The notes below the pieces were generated by a model. It was given only the letters and a program-made list of their open reading frames with translations, made no database searches and was not told where the DNA came from. Source: Planctomycetota bacterium (GTDB lineage: Bacteria > Planctomycetota > UBA1135 > UBA2386). From it: DNA of 7,177 nt. How positions within the stretch are numbered: position 1 is the stretch's first letter; each line of letters begins with the position of its first letter. Both the position numbers and the translations under genes were made by a program. Below are positions 6,725 to 7,177 of this stretch, piece by piece. The stretch covers positions 1 to 7,177 of the forward strand of contig CANGSN010000150.1 of assembly GCA_947455805.1 (NCBI GenBank). Direction: 5' to 3'.

Positions 6725-7017
6725 GGGATCAGGTTCCACGTGCGCAGCAGCCAGTTCCAGAATGCGCGCGTGCGGCCCAGGTAGCGCTGCAGGTGGTGCC
6801 AGTCCGTAGCGATGCGCTCCGGACGCACGAAGGTGAAGACGTCGTCCGGCTTCGCCTGCCGCATCATCTTGCCGAGCCAGTAGGCACGATCCTCGACATC
6901 CTCGCTGGCGAGTCGTTCGACGAACTCGGGCATGGACACCTCACAGTCCCAAAGGAAGTAGGGCCGGCCGGCACCGTCGACCAGTCGGTCGGCGGGAGTT
7001 GGGTTGAGGATCGCCAC
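6721..7017 (-). CDS. small Trp-rich protein preceding AbiEii, putative antitoxin partner
   Basis: This 98-residue soluble protein lies immediately upstream of the AbiEii-type gene, with a 4-bp ATGA overlap that ties their translation. It contains 'PYFLWDCEVSMPEF' (19-32), a predicted helical middle 'EDRAYWLGKMMRQAKPDDVF' (42-61) and a C-terminal 'RAFWNWLLRTWNLIP' (84-98); it has six tryptophans. The layout (FLWD, helices, W-rich end) recalls small proteins such as DUF6922 found before AbiEii genes, but I give that resemblance from memory and it needs a profile search. By position it is the likely antitoxin or partner. The start is GTG at 7017-7015; an AGGAG lies 17 bp upstream, which is longer than ideal. 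The only nearby in-frame ATG (residue 29) would remove the 'FLWD' motif. The enolase stop is 80 bp upstream, so the pair could be read from its own promoter or by read-through. Codon use is relaxed like that of its partner. Confidence 0.78.
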   Translation of the reverse strand: MAILNPTPADRLVDGAGRPYFLWDCEVSMPEFVERLASEDVEDRAYWLGKMMRQAKPDDVFTFVRPERIATDWHHLQRYLGRTRAFWNWLLRTWNLIP

Positions 7018-7056
7018 GGCGGAACGGTATCGAACTCCTGAGGCCTGTCACCCTGT

Positions 7057-7090
7057 GCCTCGAAGGCTGCGAGGGCCGCAAGGGCCTCGC
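7057..7090 (-). terminator. two hairpins after enolase
   Basis: The first structure (7069-7090) has a 6-bp stem GCGAGG / CCTCGC, one G-G mismatch and two further C-G pairs closing on GCAA as read on the plus strand. The second (7057-7067) is GCCT-CGA-AGGC. Both lie between the enolase stop and the start of the AbiEii pair, in the place expected for an enolase transcript end, but no T-run follows on the minus strand. Read-through into the pair is possible. Confidence 0.35.
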
Positions 7091-7097
7091 GCGCGGC

Positions 7098-7177
7098 TCA
7101 GATGCCGTAGACCGCCGCGTCGCCGAGCTGCTCTTCGATGCGCAGCAGCTGGTTGTACTTCGCGACGCGATCGCTGC
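7098..7177 (-). CDS. eno: enolase, C-terminal end (N-terminal part beyond window)
   Basis: Only the last 25 codons and the stop are in the window, read from the right edge leftwards. They encode 'SDRVAKYNQLLRIEEQLGDA' followed by 'AVYGI', which matches the very conserved end of bacterial enolase ('...R.AKYNQLLRIEEELG..A.Y.G'). Enolase converts 2-phosphoglycerate to phosphoenolpyruvate in glycolysis and is cytosolic. Two short hairpins follow its stop before the AbiEii pair on the same strand. The identity is firm despite the short length because this ending is highly diagnostic. Confidence 0.93.
   Translation of the reverse strand, partial: SDRVAKYNQLLRIEEQLGDAAVYGI

Noticed and set aside
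6725..6739. GTG start 15 bp upstream for the AbiEii-type gene
   Set aside because: The ATG at 6724 gives the classic ATGA overlap with the upstream stop and needs no longer overlap.

Overview
The window is GC-rich, with codon third positions almost all G or C, and it is densely coding. Gene content and style point to a bacterium of the Planctomycetota, probably one of the high-GC lineages. The clues are a MoxR / DUF58 / BatA-like von Willebrand A (VWA) cluster, a secreted thioredoxin fused behind a LolA-like domain whose signal peptide ends in 'LAAQD', and the general lack of Shine-Dalgarno sequences. The phylum is an inference; no rRNA or marker gene is complete here.

Layout from left to right. 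Positions 1-4284 hold a minus-strand cluster, transcribed right to left: a small bitopic membrane protein with a coiled coil (4284-3901), a MoxR-family AAA+ ATPase (3707-2652), a DUF58 protein with a VWA-type metal site (2550-1636) and a large BatA-like membrane protein (from 1625, running off the left edge). MoxR, DUF58 and BatA-like proteins recur together across bacteria and are thought to act as a chaperone or metal-insertion type module at the membrane; the exact substrate is usually unknown. A spacer of about 280 bp (4285-4564), carrying an 18-bp tandem repeat, separates this cluster from the divergent plus-strand gene for an exported LolA-like/TlpA thioredoxin fusion (4565-6028).

The thioredoxin gene converges on a minus-strand two-gene unit. 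This consists of a 98-residue uncharacterised protein (7017-6721) overlapping by ATGA an AbiEii-type nucleotidyltransferase (6724-6065) with intact catalytic motifs. The arrangement is that of a toxin-antitoxin or phage-defence pair, but the usual AbiEi antitoxin is absent and the small upstream protein takes its place. Codon use in this pair is more relaxed than in the MoxR gene, as expected for acquired DNA. The right edge is the last 25 codons of enolase (minus strand), so the pair sits directly downstream of a core glycolytic gene.

The most promising unusual item is the AbiEii pair with its non-canonical partner. Next come the LolA-like/TlpA fusion and the small membrane protein at the head of the MoxR cluster. 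Several short dyads occur between genes; two of them cover the stop codons of the convergent genes. No tRNA, rRNA, CRISPR array or insertion sequence was seen.
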